Counted from the first letter of the stretch, positions 52,601-58,331 are shown. The stretch: DNA of 64,000 nucleotides from Dermatemys mawii (GCA_007922305.1 ML677373.1:13918660-13982659); one strand, 5' to 3'. Program-made: numbers and translations. The notes: generated from the sequence alone by a model not told the origin.

Positions 52601-55600
52601 TAGCATCTTCCACCCGCCCAGCTGCTTCCTCTCTGATCCCCGGCCACCTCTCCAGCTTCTCTTCTCCGCAGAGCCCGGATGCTCCCTGATTCGCCCACTG
52701 AAGCCCACCGCCAGCTCTCGCGCCATCCTTCACCCCACCATGCACCCGCGTGCTAGTCGGCCTGGACCTCGGAGACGTTGAGGGGGAGTCTCCCACTTCT
52801 GAACAGAGTATCTTCTCCCGTGCTGCTCTCGCCTACCCCCACTCTGAGTGCCCCATTGTCCCCTTGCCACAACCCTCAGCCCCCTCCATCCTCCAGCGGC
52901 CGAAATCCTCCCCTTTCCATTCCCGAATGTGACACACATGCCCCCGAAAGAAGGGATCTAACTGGGTGTCCCGGACCTGTCTTCTCTTCCCCTCCCCCGC
53001 CCCCAGCCCTCTTCGGTAGGCTGTGCAGAAGGGGGAAGGAGAGCTGGATCTGAATGGTGGGTGGCCTTCAGGCCATACAGGCTGCTCTGTTCCTGAGGTC
53101 CCAGGGGCCGAGTGCCTTCAGAACGGTGATTATTAATAGAGTGACTAAAGTGATGCCTGCAGTAGATGAAGTCCTAACCCCATGGAAGGGAATGCGGCCA
53201 TGGACTTCAGCAGGGGCAGGATTTTGCCCAGTTTGTCCTCAGTTTTACTTCTTTGTGGGATGCCAGCAGCTGGGAGCCTTCAGATACCATCCAAGCCAAA
53301 GGGCTTCTTTTGGTCTGTCTGTCCTCCTCCGTCTCTCTGTGTTTTCTCTCTCTCTTGACGTGCATTGTATCCTCCCACCCCGGGTGTCAGATCAATGAGT
53401 TAGTTGCATAGTGAAGGCATTTTTCAAGGTGTTGATAAAATACCAACTAACTGTCACATGCCTCACTGCTGGCCAGTGAGCAGAGTTTCTGCAACTCTAG
53501 CCAGGCTGGGGAAATACTTAGGAACCTCAAGAATGCTAATTGGCCTGCAAAGCAGAGAAACAGCTTGAACTCCAAACCACCAGGCGCAGTTTATCCTGAG
53601 GTAAAATAACAGGAGGTTGATTTTTCAGCAATGCAGGAAAGCAGCAATCGCCTGTGTTGAGTCTGCCAGGCTGGTTTGATTGCAGGTTTTGAAATGGTTG
53701 CTCTGGAGCAAAGCCGTTATGCCACAATGAGGACAGTGCATTGGCTGTTTGGGGGATTCTTTAAGCCGGTTCAGACTGGGAATGTCTCATGACTATCTGG
53801 ATGGGTGGGTTCTCCAGGAATATGGCCACCTTTGGAGAATTGTCCTACAAGGCAAACTTGTTTGCTGCCTGCTGTTGCAGCATAGAGATTACACTGTTCC
53901 TCTGGCAGCTAACAACATCACAGTGTAATGCAAGTTAGAACATATCCAGAAGTTGTTGTGGGGCAGTAAAATCGACTGGGAAAATCCAGGTCAGTCCCAT
54001 AATATTTGGGATGGAGAGGCAACTCCGGAGAGCTCGGCTATGCCCACTGCTGAAGCCAGCAGAGATAGGTCCCATCTGCCCAGTGGACATTTGAATGAGA
54101 CAAGAAGGAGGACGAGTTAAGGACCGTTTGGAGCTAGCTGCCAAGGGAGGGTCTGGAATTGACTTCAGTTAAGATCTTCAGAGTGAGACAAAACATCCAG
54201 CATTGGTTTAAGATAATTAAATCCATCCTCTGGGACACAGGGGGCTAGACTGGCGGAGCCAGCATGGGAGCCCTCAGCACTTCCTTTGGTTTGTTATTTG
54301 ACTGTCTGTTGTTTGTTACATCCTCTTTGACGCCTGAAAATCACTTCACTTTTCCCAGCCAATTCCTCCCTTCTCTCTGGGGCCAAGATGGTGGTTTCCC
54401 CCTGTGTTGTTAAGGGAACTGAAACGAGCATGTCTTCGGAGTTTGTTGGTGTCCCAACAGCACTGTGTAGCCCTAGCGCTATTGTGTAGCTACTGCTGCA
54501 GAGCCAGCAGGGGGAGCACAATGGTTTTGTCCCTTGCTTGCCCCCAACCAATAGAATAATAGGTTGCAATTACAGAGTACTGTTATCTGAGGACCCCTTC
54601 CCCCACCCGGCCCCGGTGCTCTGCAGCCCTGATCTCTGCTCCAGTTCTACCCCAACGGAACTCCATTTTGAGTAAAACAGTGATGAATCAGGCCCTGTGC
54701 TTGCAAAATATCAGCGTCATTTGAAGGCAAATGGGGCGGGGGGGTATCCCCATTGTACAGATGGGTAAACTGAGGCACAGATAGACGACTTGATGTGCCC
54801 AATATTGCCCAGCTGGGAAAAGAACCCAGGCATCCTGACTTCTATGCACTGGACCACTCTGCCTCTCAGATGTTCACTGCTGAGACTGGAGCAGGGTCTG
54901 TTATTTTTTTAAACAGTGTTGCCTGATCCACGCTGGCCAATATGTATACAGTGTTAGCTGGAAATGTTTGTAAAACTGTGTTTACAACAAAACACTGCAC
55001 CGTTCTGCTCAGGTAGTTTTCATTCCCAGTTTAGACGAAGACTCAAAATTAACAGAGAAAGCAGCATTTGTCACCAAATAAACTGCAAAGCTGTAATTTT
55101 AAAACGACACTTAGCATTTCTGAGGAGATGATCAGGTTGCTGAAGACTGATGGGTCCCATGCAGCCCTAGCAGATTTACGATCAGCTATATTCTTGGGAG
55201 CGTTTGTCTGCTGACCCATGACATGCTGTGAAGAGCTCCTGCATCCCCAATGTCCTCCACTTCCCAGTAGAACTTGGCTGTTTCTGTTTCCCAGCAGAGT
55301 CCCTGATGCATATCCTCCCACCTTTGTGTTTGCAGGTTGCCTATGGGACCACAGAGAACAGCCCTGTCACCTTCATGGGATTCCCACAGGACAGCATCTC
55401 CCAGAGAACGGAGACGGTGGGGTGCATCTTCCCCCACACAGAGGTGAACTTTATCTCCCCCACCTACCCTGCTGCCCCGGCTTTACAGTCCCTAGCAGAG
55501 CACTGCTGCTGTTGCCCTTCCTCACTCCTTGAGCTGCAGCCAGCATGGGGCTTGCACTGTGCCTGAGAGCCTGGCTCTCTTGCGTTGCAGGCAAAGATTG

Positions 55601-58331
55601 CGGATCCTGAAACTGGAGAGATTGCCCCTCTGAATAGCCCTGGGGAACTCCAGATTCGAGGCTACTGTGTCATGCTGGGGTACTGGGAAGACCCCACCAA
55701 AACCAACGAAGTGATCTCAGATGACAGGTGGTACAAGACCGGGTGAGTTTGGGAACTACCTAGAATCAGCTCTTTCCCCTTTTACCTCCATGCTGGAGGG
55801 AGGGTGCAGCTATATGGCATTGGATGGGAATGGATGTGTCCGAGTGGGAAACAGTAACTTCTAGTAACAGGCCAGAATCAGCCCTAGTGGCAGCATGGCC
55901 AAATCCATGAACTTCAGTGGAGTCAGACCAGTTTACACCTGGGCAGAATTTGGCCCATACCATTTAGTACAAACCAGGACACTGCGCTAGATGTATCTTT
56001 GTGCTGTTCCCATGAAATAACCAGGTGCAGATGCATATGCGGGTGGGGAATATAGAGTAAGGGAGGGGAGTGGAAACAATTCCAGTTTAGATTGAATTCT
56101 GATGCAGGTTCCTGGACGTAAGAATTATTGGGAACCTGCTGATCCCTGCATGAGAGTCTCTTCTTAGGGTTGCAGAAACAGTGGTGCATCCTCTATTAAT
56201 TGAATTATGGAAAGTCTAACCTCCTGCTAGTCAGGATTAAGAGCACTAAACTCTGAATATGCCAGTGGGAAGACTCCCTCTGGGCTGATTGGATGGATGA
56301 GCCATTCTCCAGCCAGCTGGGAGATCTGGACCGAGGGCTATGAAGTTGACTCGGGTGTTGTTTCAGGGACATTGCTGTCCTGGACAAGAATGGCTACTGC
56401 AAAATTGTAGGACGTTGCAAGGACATGATTATCCGTGGAGGGGAGAACATTTACCCAGCAGAACTCGAGCAGTTTCTACACACCCACCCCAAGATTGAGG
56501 AGGTGCAGGTGAGTAGGATGGATAGGCCTGGTGGGGTGGGTGTAACGAGCATGCTGCCATCCAGGATATTTGTCAGGAGCCTGTTTGCTTTCATCCATGC
56601 TCAGCTTTCTCCCTCACTGGCGATCTCATGTACAGGGGAAGGATTACTTTGGGCCTAAAATCCAAGCGTGAGAGTAGGACTCCTGGGTTCTGTTCCCGTC
56701 TTTGTCACAGACTCATTAGAAGTTTGGGCAAAATCCCTGCTCTCTAATTTCCCATCTGCCAAGCAGGAGAGTGACTGTTCCTTCCCTCACATTCTAAACT
56801 CACAGCCATGTGGGAAGTGCTGTGAAATCCCCTGAGAGAAGGGCACATTATCATTAACCACAAACTATGAACCTAGAATCAGAATGACTCTCTTCCTGGG
56901 CTGAGTCATGGCGGAGGAGGAGTTGCACTGGGAGTTCCAATACGATGCGGCTCTGGCCAGCTGCTCTCAGTCTGCTGGGAACATCATCCAGTTCTCTTTA
57001 CAAACACACCTGAGTGTGCTGATCACTCGACCGGTTGTTGTTTAACCGATAACTAATCCAGTTCTTGAATTACTGCTGCCTTTGCTCCAGCATCTCATTG
57101 CAATAACGCCAATACAGAAGAGCTGCACTTTCCAGGGCTTTGGGTCACTGCCTTGGAATTCAGCATGATCTCTGTGTGTCTGGAATTTCAGGCTGTTGGC
57201 TTGGGATGGTGAATGGTAGGAGGGAAGACAGGGTAATTGTGCAGCCGAACTTGAGGGGAATCACTTACTGGAAATCAAGCTCCTTGTGGAATGATCTGAC
57301 CTTCCTAGCTCGGTATTGAGTAGGACTGTAAGATCGGCCATGATAGGGCTTTTCTGGGTATTGTGTACGGGTATTCTAAACGGAACCGAGTTTACAATAT
57401 TAATAAGCTTTGCCCTTGTGTAACCCCATTTATCAAAGCACTCCAATTAATTAAGCCTCACAGCTCTCCCTCTGAGGCAGGGAACCCATTTTACACATGG
57501 GAAAATGGAGGTACAGAGAAGGTTGCCCCAAGGCCTGTGAGTAGAACCCAGAAGGCCTTGCTCTCAGTCCAGTTTTCTCATGACTGGAGCACAGTGCCTC
57601 AGCAAGGAAAACAAAGTGAGGGCCGAGGGAGGGATAAGGAGTTTCGAGTAGGGAAGGGAAGGGGCCAGATGACTCTTGGGAGAAGAGCACTGTCTAGGAC
57701 TGATGTGTTCCTCCCTTCCTCCCAACCAGGTGGTTGGTGTGAAGGACCAGCGAATGGGAGAAGAGATCTGTGCCTGCGTCAGAGTGAAGGCTGGGCAGGA
57801 GTGCACGGCGGAGGAAATTAAAGCCTTCTGCAAAGGGAAGGTAGGATCTCCCCATCCATTCCCAGGCCGTGCCCATGTTTGCTTTGCTTTTCTCAGTAAC
57901 TAAGCATATTAAGGACCCGATCCCCAGTTGGTGTAAACCGCCACAGCTCCATGGAATTCAGTGAAGTCCTCTACACCTGCTGGGGATCGGGCCAGAAACC
58001 GGTCACACATGTTCCTGACATGAGCAGCGACCGCCATAATGTAACAAGGGTGACAGACGATGCCCTGTCTGCTGTTACTTGCAGGCTATAGGTGTTGGCT
58101 CTCTCTTTTCAGATCTCTCACTTCAAGATCCCTCGGTACATAGTGTTCATGAAGAAATATCCACTCACCGTCTCAGGGAAGGTAAGGGACAGCCCATGGG
58201 CCGGGGTGTTGGGAAACCAGGGGCTAGCGTCCCCTGACTGCCTCTCCTCTGACTCTCTCTCCTCCATGCTCCAACTCCAGATTCAGAAGTACAAGTTGAG
58301 AGAGCAGATGGAGAAGCAACTTCTGCTCTGA
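9139..58331 (+). CDS. ACSF2: ACSF2, medium-chain acyl-CoA synthetase, mitochondrial (16 coding exons)
   Basis: ATP-dependent acyl-CoA synthetase of the ANL superfamily that activates medium-chain fatty acids to acyl-CoA, expected in mitochondria. Coding exons: 9139-9230, 19087-19282, 20733-20861, 21973-22026, 25892-26010, 26559-26721, 27158-27253, 27638-27786, 28276-28367, 29649-29725, 55336-55443, 55591-55742, 56367-56508, 57730-57840, 58113-58181, 58281-58331. All introns are GT-AG, frame is kept throughout, and the product is about 599 residues (human 615). Seen in the translation: basic N-terminus poor in acidic residues (targeting peptide); nucleotide-binding loop [10 protein letters not shown] at 250-259; PLYHC at 292-296; YGTTE at 392-396; TGD with Asp477; hinge region GRCKD ending at Asp495; catalytic C-terminal lysine in SGK at 583. 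Every key residue is present, so the enzyme should be active. The start codon has a strong Kozak context. CHAD lies antisense in intron 10. Identification rests on similarity to vertebrate ACSF2 along the whole length. Confidence 0.97.
9241..9345 (+). repeat. G-run cluster at start of ACSF2 intron 1
   Basis: Twelve consecutive G begin at 9241, followed by GGGG, GGG and further runs to about 9340 (including an eight-G run near 9327). The non-template strand has many possible G-quadruplex arrangements just downstream of exon 1. Confidence 0.75.
9532..9625. mobile_element. Short hAT-like MITE
   Basis: Left end CGTGGTTCTCAACCTT and right end CTGAGAAACACTG are decayed forms of the common CAGTGGTTCTCAACC / GTTGAGAACCACTG ends of hAT elements. 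The body is about 94 bases. No target duplication is visible. Confidence 0.6.
11062..11372. mobile_element. 311-bp non-autonomous hAT element with intact 8-bp TSD
   Basis: Starts CAGGGGTCGGCAACCT and ends AGGTTGCCTACCCCTG; the inverted ends match at 14 of 16 positions. Identical 8-bp duplications GTCTAAAA flank it at 11054-11061 and 11373-11380. The interior is AT-rich and non-coding. The 8-bp duplication and CAGGGG ends identify the hAT superfamily. Confidence 0.93.
12550..12660 (-). mobile_element. MIR-like SINE fragment
   Basis: Plus strand CCCATTTTACAGATGTGAAT followed by GGGAACAGAACCCC: the core of a MIR-like SINE in reverse. Confidence 0.55.
12757..12860 (-). mobile_element. MIR-like SINE fragment
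   Basis: Plus strand CAATTTTGCAGATGGGGAAA, then GGGCCACACAGTAACTTGGT: reverse MIR core, a second copy close to the one at 12550. Confidence 0.55.
12884..12975 (+). mobile_element. hAT end fragment
   Basis: CAGTGGTGCCCAACCCTTTT at the left is a typical hAT terminus, followed by text of the kind CAGTCCCGAATTGTGG. No matching right end is seen, so this is a truncated copy. Confidence 0.4.
16943..17258. mobile_element. Nested palindromic elements
   Basis: Outer arms: GACCTGATTTTCAGTGGTGC on the left and CAGCTCTGAAAATCAGGCCC on the right, an imperfect inverted pair. Between them (about 16996-17180) lies a copy related to the element at 41768 (TTTGCTCTAGCTAGCTCATA). This looks like one MITE inserted into another. 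Confidence 0.6.
17535..17659 (+). mobile_element. MIR-like SINE, 5' part
   Basis: Contains GACAAGTCACTTAGTCTCCC, then TGGGCCTCAGTTTCCCATCT, the MIR core. The copy breaks at ACAG (17656-17659) and its 3' part resumes at 18532, after a foreign segment of about 870 bases. Confidence 0.75.
17660..18531. mobile_element. About 870-bp insertion of unknown type inside a SINE
   Basis: Segment separating the two halves of one MIR-like SINE. ACAG occurs on both sides (17656-17659 and 18528-18531), a possible 4-bp target duplication. The sequence includes GGCTATAAATAGCATCATTG and has no coding potential I recognise. Size and short duplication would fit a solo LTR, but the ends are not clearly TG...CA, so the class is open. 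Confidence 0.5.
18532..18625 (+). mobile_element. MIR-like SINE, 3' part
   Basis: CACTTCCCTACCTCACAAAG, then GATACTATGTTAATGAGGGC and TATATAAGTACC: the tail that should follow the SINE core at 17535-17659. Confidence 0.7.
18653..18847 (-). mobile_element. 195-bp TGTAAC...GTTACA element with tRNA-like boxes
   Basis: Ends are TGTAAC and GTTACA, flanked by 4-bp direct repeats TATA at 18649-18652 and 18848-18851. On the minus strand the interior carries pol III-like boxes: TAGCTCATGCAGTAGAGG (A box) and GAGGTTCAGTACCC (B box). It looks like a tRNA-derived SINE, but the A box is not near its 5' end and the termini resemble a small LTR. I recognise the type as common in turtles; its class is unclear. 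Confidence 0.7.
19087..19282 (+). CDS. ACSF2: ACSF2 coding exon 2
   Basis: Follows the acceptor TTTTACAG and ends at the donor GTGAGT; 196 bases completing codon 31 and coding to residue 96, ending in phase 0. It holds the family block [20 protein letters not shown], the start of the AMP-binding domain. Confidence 0.95.
20733..20861 (+). CDS. ACSF2: ACSF2 coding exon 3
   Basis: Acceptor TTTTGCAG, donor GTAAGG, 43 whole codons (residues 97-139). It contains [20 protein letters not shown] and ATAQAGIIL, typical of ACSF2 and other acyl-CoA synthetases. Confidence 0.96.
21330..21420 (+). mobile_element. MIR-like SINE 3' part
   Basis: CATAAGGTCCTTGGGGCAAG, then TTTTGTACAGCAGCACCTGC and a TGGCACTCAAAAGATATAA end, matching the 3' half of a MIR-type SINE in ACSF2 intron 3. 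Confidence 0.5.
21725..21895. mobile_element. MER5-like hAT-Charlie relic
   Basis: Contains the repeated block TAGCCACATGTGGCTAGTGG and several AGCCACAT copies around an AT-rich centre, ending ATTGGACACTG. This resembles the MER5 class of hAT-Charlie elements known from mammals; the family name is by recognition only. Confidence 0.5.
21973..22026 (+). CDS. ACSF2: ACSF2 coding exon 4
   Basis: Short exon of 18 whole codons (residues 140-157), [18 protein letters not shown], after the acceptor CATTCTAG. The donor GTACTA is weaker than those of neighbouring exons. Confidence 0.94.
22530..22795 (-). mobile_element. tRNA-derived SINE
   Basis: On the minus strand TGGCTAAGGCACTGG (A box) is followed by GTGGTGGGTTCAAGTCCCAT (B box), the head of a tRNA. 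About 180 bases of unrelated body follow, running down to about 22530. No clear target duplication. Confidence 0.6.
22815..22833 (-). mobile_element. CR1 3' tail scrap
   Basis: On the plus strand ATCATAGAATCATAGGGT, the reverse complement of the repeated ATTCTATGAT tail of CR1 elements. Only the tail is recognisable. Confidence 0.5.
23822..23938. repeat. Short palindromic element
   Basis: GGGTCAGATTCCGCTCTCAT, TGGTGTAAATTCAGAACGAC and CAGTGGAATCCATCTGGATT: a decayed member of the palindromic family, in ACSF2 intron 4. Confidence 0.5.
24471..24709. mobile_element. MITE of the TATGTCTACACT family
   Basis: Left end TTAAAGGCTATGTCTACACT and right end GTGTAGACATACCCTAA are inverted. Further inward, GCCATGGCTGG pairs with CCAGCCATGG and TTTCAATGCTTTGTAGACTT with AAGTCTACAAGGCAATGAAA, so most of the element folds back on itself. 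The TTA at the edge suggests a PIF/Harbinger-type target, which is inference. Confidence 0.75.
25892..26010 (+). CDS. ACSF2: ACSF2 coding exon 5
   Basis: Acceptor CCACACAG, donor GTGAGT, 119 bases for residues 158-196 plus two bases. Contains [20 protein letters not shown], matching the vertebrate ACSF2 block after the NPAYQ motif. Confidence 0.95.
26559..26721 (+). CDS. ACSF2: ACSF2 coding exon 6
   Basis: Acceptor TGTCTCAG, donor GTAAGT, 163 bases; completes codon 197 and runs to Ser251. It starts with RLPDLSVVI and ends with PINIQFTS, the first two residues of the nucleotide-binding loop motif, which is split by intron 6. Confidence 0.95.
27158..27253 (+). CDS. ACSF2: ACSF2 coding exon 7 (P-loop)
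   Basis: Acceptor GTTTCAG, donor GTGAGT, 32 whole codons (residues 252-283). Begins [13 protein letters not shown], the Gly/Ser/Thr-rich ATP-binding loop of the ANL superfamily with Lys258. Confidence 0.97.
27638..27786 (+). CDS. ACSF2: ACSF2 coding exon 8
   Basis: Acceptor GATCCTAG, donor GTGAGG, 149 bases (residues 284-332 plus two bases). In phase 0 it reads [20 protein letters not shown] followed by a segment ending in [12 protein letters not shown]. The other two frames give unrelated peptides, so this phase, inherited from exon 7, is the correct one; no frameshift is needed. Confidence 0.95.
28276..28367 (+). CDS. ACSF2: ACSF2 coding exon 9
   Basis: Acceptor CCTTCAAG, donor GTAAGT, 92 bases covering residues 333-363 plus one base. 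Includes [16 protein letters not shown] and SLRGG, the block before the adenine-binding segment. Confidence 0.95.
28625..28673 (+). repeat. (TG)n microsatellite
   Basis: About 24 perfect GT/TG dinucleotides in ACSF2 intron 9. Length is likely to vary between individuals. Confidence 0.95.
29649..29725 (+). CDS. ACSF2: ACSF2 coding exon 10
   Basis: Acceptor TCTTCCAG, donor GTGAGT, 77 bases (residues 364-389). Reads [16 protein letters not shown] then NMRDIV. It is the last exon before the 25.6 kb intron that contains CHAD. Confidence 0.95.
33372..33446. repeat. Short palindromic element
   Basis: GAGCCTGATCCAAAGCCC pairs with GGGCTTTGGATCAAGCCCC around a centre containing AGTGACTTCAGTGGG. About 75 bases. 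Confidence 0.7.
34256..34322. repeat. Short palindromic element
   Basis: GGGCTAAATCCATCCCTGG pairs with CCAGGGATGAATTTGGCC around CATTGATTTCATTGGG. About 67 bases, directly before the MITE at 34328. Confidence 0.7.
34328..34575. mobile_element. MITE of the GTGTGTCTACAC family
   Basis: Left end TTTAAGGGTGTGTCTACACA is mirrored at the right by CTGTGTCAACACACCCTAAA. Inner arms GGGGCTGTTTCATTGCTGT and ACAGCAATGAAACAGCCC pair closely. Same family as the element at 24471; it lies about 110 bases before the large hAT element. Confidence 0.75.
34691..35852. mobile_element. 1162-bp non-autonomous hAT element with internal arrays
   Basis: Starts CAGGGGTGGGCAAGCTATGG and ends in AGGTTTGCCTACCCCTG, flanked by identical 8-bp duplications CTCTAGAA at 34683-34690 and 35853-35860. 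It carries no transposase. The left interior is a GC-rich tandem array (about ten copies of a CGCTCCCTGGC block every 40-50 bases, 34826-35265); the right interior is a G-rich tandem array (35340-35720). The long open frames inside it are by-products of GC richness. Confidence 0.93.
36700..38797 (+). mobile_element. Degenerate CR1 LINE with reverse transcriptase remnants
   Basis: Translated pieces match the CR1 reverse transcriptase with stops and frameshifts between them: [13 protein letters not shown] and [19 protein letters not shown] near 37325-37470, INELEENLI near 37905, and [18 protein letters not shown] near 38130-38185. The copy ends in a CR1-type 3' tail, GGTCAGACTAAATGATTAAA, near 38746-38765. 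It is dead. Similarity of poorer quality may extend upstream to about 36000. The LINE sense strand is the ACSF2 sense strand, opposite to CHAD. Confidence 0.88.
38968..39109 (-). CDS. CHAD: CHAD coding exon 3 (terminal)
   Basis: Found by reading the minus strand for the missing C-terminus. Acceptor CTTCCCCAG, then [30 protein letters not shown] and the basic tail, stop TAA at 38970-38968. It is 142 bases and completes the frame left by exon 2 (164+142=306). It matches the cysteine spacing of human CHAD, with Cys328 and Cys348. Confidence 0.95.
38968..45329 (-). CDS. CHAD: CHAD, chondroadherin (3 coding exons)
   Basis: Secreted class IV small leucine-rich-repeat protein of cartilage matrix that in mammals binds collagen and integrin alpha2beta1. 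Coding exons in transcript order: 45329-44550, 39762-39599, 39109-38968; GT-AG introns of 4787 and 489 bases; about 361 residues (human 359). Seen: signal peptide of about 23 residues ending LQA; N-terminal cysteine cluster CPSSCHC plus a further Cys; about ten LRRs with LxxLxLxxN patterns (for example [33 protein letters not shown]); C-terminal cap NPWHCSC with Cys306, Cys308, Cys328 and Cys348; basic tail [12 protein letters not shown] at 45329 is used; an in-frame GTG nine bases upstream is not a likely start. The gene is antisense within ACSF2 intron 10. The integrin-binding region reads WLESS where human has WLEAK. Confidence 0.97.
39252..39560 (+). repeat. 50-56 bp minisatellite in CHAD intron 2
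   Basis: Six tandem copies, each beginning CACAACTAAC (or close) and containing GACCTTCCCCTGTACCTGGT, start at 39252, 39308, 39358, 39408, 39459 and 39515. Spacing is 56, 50, 50, 51 and 56 bases. The array fills over 60% of the 489-base CHAD intron 2. Confidence 0.9.
39599..39762 (-). CDS. CHAD: CHAD coding exon 2
   Basis: Acceptor GTGCTTCAG, then [20 protein letters not shown] and the C-terminal LRR cap [13 protein letters not shown]. 164 bases (residues 261-314 plus two bases); donor GTAAGA. Without splicing the frame meets TAA immediately inside the donor, which supports the junction. Confidence 0.96.
41768..42041. mobile_element. Palindromic MITE with CTAGCTAGCTCA arms
   Basis: Left half contains AGCTAGCTTTGATCTAGCTA; right half contains TTAGCTAGATCAAAGCTAGC, its near-perfect reverse complement. 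The right end GCAGTGTAGACATATCTTTA resembles the TATGTCTACACT family. It lies in CHAD intron 1. Confidence 0.7.
43463..43745 (+). repeat. Degenerate 78-bp tandem repeat in CHAD intron 1
   Basis: Related units begin near 43467 (GATGCTGGCTCTGTGTTGCT), 43545 (GGGTACTGCCTTGCTATGAG), 43623 (GGGATGCTGTGAGCTGCAC) and 43677 (GGGACACTGTGCTGCTCTGA). Spacing is about 78, 78 and 54 bases. The first three share ATTCTCCATCCC or GCTCCATCCC type segments. Confidence 0.5.
44550..45329 (-). CDS. CHAD: CHAD coding exon 1
   Basis: 260 whole codons from ATG (45329) to the donor GTAGGT beginning at 44549. Encodes the signal peptide, the N-terminal cysteine cap and most leucine-rich repeats, ending in DNMGLEK, as the first coding exon of vertebrate chondroadherin does. 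Confidence 0.97.
45430..45437 (-). promoter_or_regulatory. CHAD: CHAD TATA box
   Basis: On the minus strand the sequence reads TATAAATA followed by AGG, about 100 bases upstream of the CHAD ATG. This predicts transcription start near 45400-45405 and a 5' UTR of about 75 bases. A TATA promoter suits a tissue-restricted cartilage gene, in contrast to the TATA-less ACSF2 promoter. Confidence 0.6.
45955..46085 (+). mobile_element. MIR-like SINE 3' part
   Basis: GTGTACAGCACCTAGTGTAT then GGGTGCTACTGTAATGCTAA: the tail of a MIR-type SINE, upstream of the CHAD promoter. Confidence 0.5.
47341..47450 (+). repeat. Dispersed repeat with GTTGGTCCAATAAAAGATAT
   Basis: GTTGTAGCCATGTTGGTTCC, then AGTTGGTCCAATAAAAGATA and TTACCTCACCCACCTTGTC. 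A second copy of the same motif is at 60630-60765. I know the motif as a common amniote interspersed repeat but cannot name its class. Confidence 0.6.
48832..48930. mobile_element. MITE with TAGGGTGACCAGA inverted ends, copy 1
   Basis: Begins TAGGGTGACCAGA and ends TCTGGTCACCCTA, perfect 13-bp inverted repeats; about 99 bases with an AT-rich centre. The terminal TA on both sides suggests a TA target site, as in Tc1/mariner elements (inferred). Confidence 0.8.
49803..49950 (+). mobile_element. MIR-like SINE, 5' part
   Basis: ACTGGACTGGGACTCAGGAG, a B-box-like GGGTTCAGTTCC, then GGCAAGACACTCATTCTCCC and TGTGCCTCAGTTCCCCATCT: a good MIR-type SINE head and core. Its middle portion (TTTAGACTGCACGCACTTTG) resumes at about 50170, after a palindromic MITE. 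Confidence 0.75.
49973..50160. mobile_element. Palindromic MITE inserted in a SINE
   Basis: Ends TTTGCACTGCA and TGCAGTGTAAA are inverted; next come GTGTTCTTAACTCAG on the left and CTGAGTTAAGAACAC on the right (perfect). Internally GTTAAAATAGCAGCGAAGAC pairs with GTCTTCGCTGCTGTTTTAAC. The element interrupts a MIR-like SINE and follows a short TG run (about 49955-49973). Confidence 0.75.
51545..52455 (+). repeat. 42-bp minisatellite with assembly gap
   Basis: About 20 tandem copies of a unit built from AGGGCTCAGGGCCTGTGTCG and GGCACCCCTCACTGCAGTGC. Most units are 41-43 bases, through TGCTAGGG, TGCCTAGGG, TGATAAGGG and GGCCACC variants. A 10-base run of N at 51651-51660 interrupts the array. 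It lies in ACSF2 intron 10. When the unit is 42 bases it repeats a 14-codon peptide, but 41- and 43-base units break that frame. Confidence 0.93.
51651..51660. other. Assembly gap (10 N)
   Basis: Ten N bases inside the 42-bp minisatellite. The true array length is unknown; ten is probably a placeholder size. Confidence 0.98.
54745..54870 (-). mobile_element. MIR-like SINE fragment
   Basis: Plus strand CCCATTGTACAGATGGGTAA, CTGAGGCACAGATAG, then AGAACCCAGGCATCCTGACT: reverse MIR core and head. Confidence 0.7.
55336..55443 (+). CDS. ACSF2: ACSF2 coding exon 11
   Basis: Acceptor TTTGCAG, 36 whole codons (residues 390-425). Starts [13 protein letters not shown], the YGTTE adenylation motif, and ends in VGCIFPHTE. 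The donor GTGAAC is non-optimal. Confidence 0.95.
55591..55742 (+). CDS. ACSF2: ACSF2 coding exon 12
   Basis: Acceptor GCGTTGCAG, donor GTGAGT, 152 bases (residues 426-475 plus two bases). Contains [15 protein letters not shown] and ends WYKT, with the Gly codon of the TGD motif split by the intron. Confidence 0.95.
55871..55956. repeat. Short palindromic element
   Basis: GCCAGAATCAGCCC at the left and GGGCAGAATTTGGCCC at the right around ATGAACTTCAGTGGAGTC. It lies in ACSF2 intron 12. Confidence 0.6.
56367..56508 (+). CDS. ACSF2: ACSF2 coding exon 13 (hinge)
   Basis: Acceptor GTTTCAG, donor GTGAGT, 142 bases (residues 476-523). Completes the TGD motif (Asp477), then [19 protein letters not shown], with the hinge Asp495 where the C-terminal domain rotates between adenylation and thioesterification. 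Confidence 0.96.
56672..56860 (+). mobile_element. MIR-like SINE
   Basis: GGACTCCTGGGTTCTGTTCC, then CTAATTTCCCATCTGCCAAG and a GGAAGTGCTGTGAAATCCCC tail. It lies in ACSF2 intron 13. Confidence 0.65.
57465..57600 (-). mobile_element. MIR-like SINE fragment
   Basis: Plus strand CCCATTTTACACATGGGAAA, GAGGTACAGAGAAGGTTGCC, then GTAGAACCCAGAAGGCC: reverse MIR core in ACSF2 intron 13, upstream of exon 14. Confidence 0.6.
57730..57840 (+). CDS. ACSF2: ACSF2 coding exon 14
   Basis: Acceptor CCAACCAG, donor GTAGGA, 37 whole codons (residues 524-560), including [19 protein letters not shown] of the C-terminal AMP-binding domain. Confidence 0.95.
57913..57993. repeat. Short palindromic element, clean copy
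   Basis: GGACCCGATCCCCAG at the left pairs with CTGGGGATCGGGCC at the right; the centre has CCATGGAATTCAGTG. About 80 bases with almost the whole element able to fold. It is the clearest member of a family seen many times in this window. Confidence 0.75.
58113..58181 (+). CDS. ACSF2: ACSF2 coding exon 15
   Basis: Acceptor CTTTTCAG, donor GTAAGG, 23 whole codons (residues 561-583), [12 protein letters not shown] then YPLTVSGK. The final Lys583 is the conserved adenylation-step lysine of the family. Confidence 0.95.
58281..58331 (+). CDS. ACSF2: ACSF2 coding exon 16 (terminal)
   Basis: Acceptor AACTCCAG, then [16 protein letters not shown] and a TGA stop at 58329-58331. It matches the C-terminus of vertebrate ACSF2. 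Confidence 0.95.
   Translation: MQKYKLREQMEKQLLL

Larger units (their letters stand above)
29726..55335 (+). other. ACSF2: ACSF2 intron 10 (25.6 kb), host of CHAD
   Basis: Largest intron. In order: faint repeats to 33300, palindromes (33372, 34256), MITE (34328), hAT (34691), CR1 LINE (36700), CHAD with its own introns (38968-45329), SINE remnants (45955, 49803), dispersed repeat (47341), MITEs (48832, 49973), minisatellite (51545) and a reverse SINE (54745). 30000-33300 and 52460-54700 show no recognisable feature beyond C-rich or low-complexity stretches. Confidence 0.8.
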
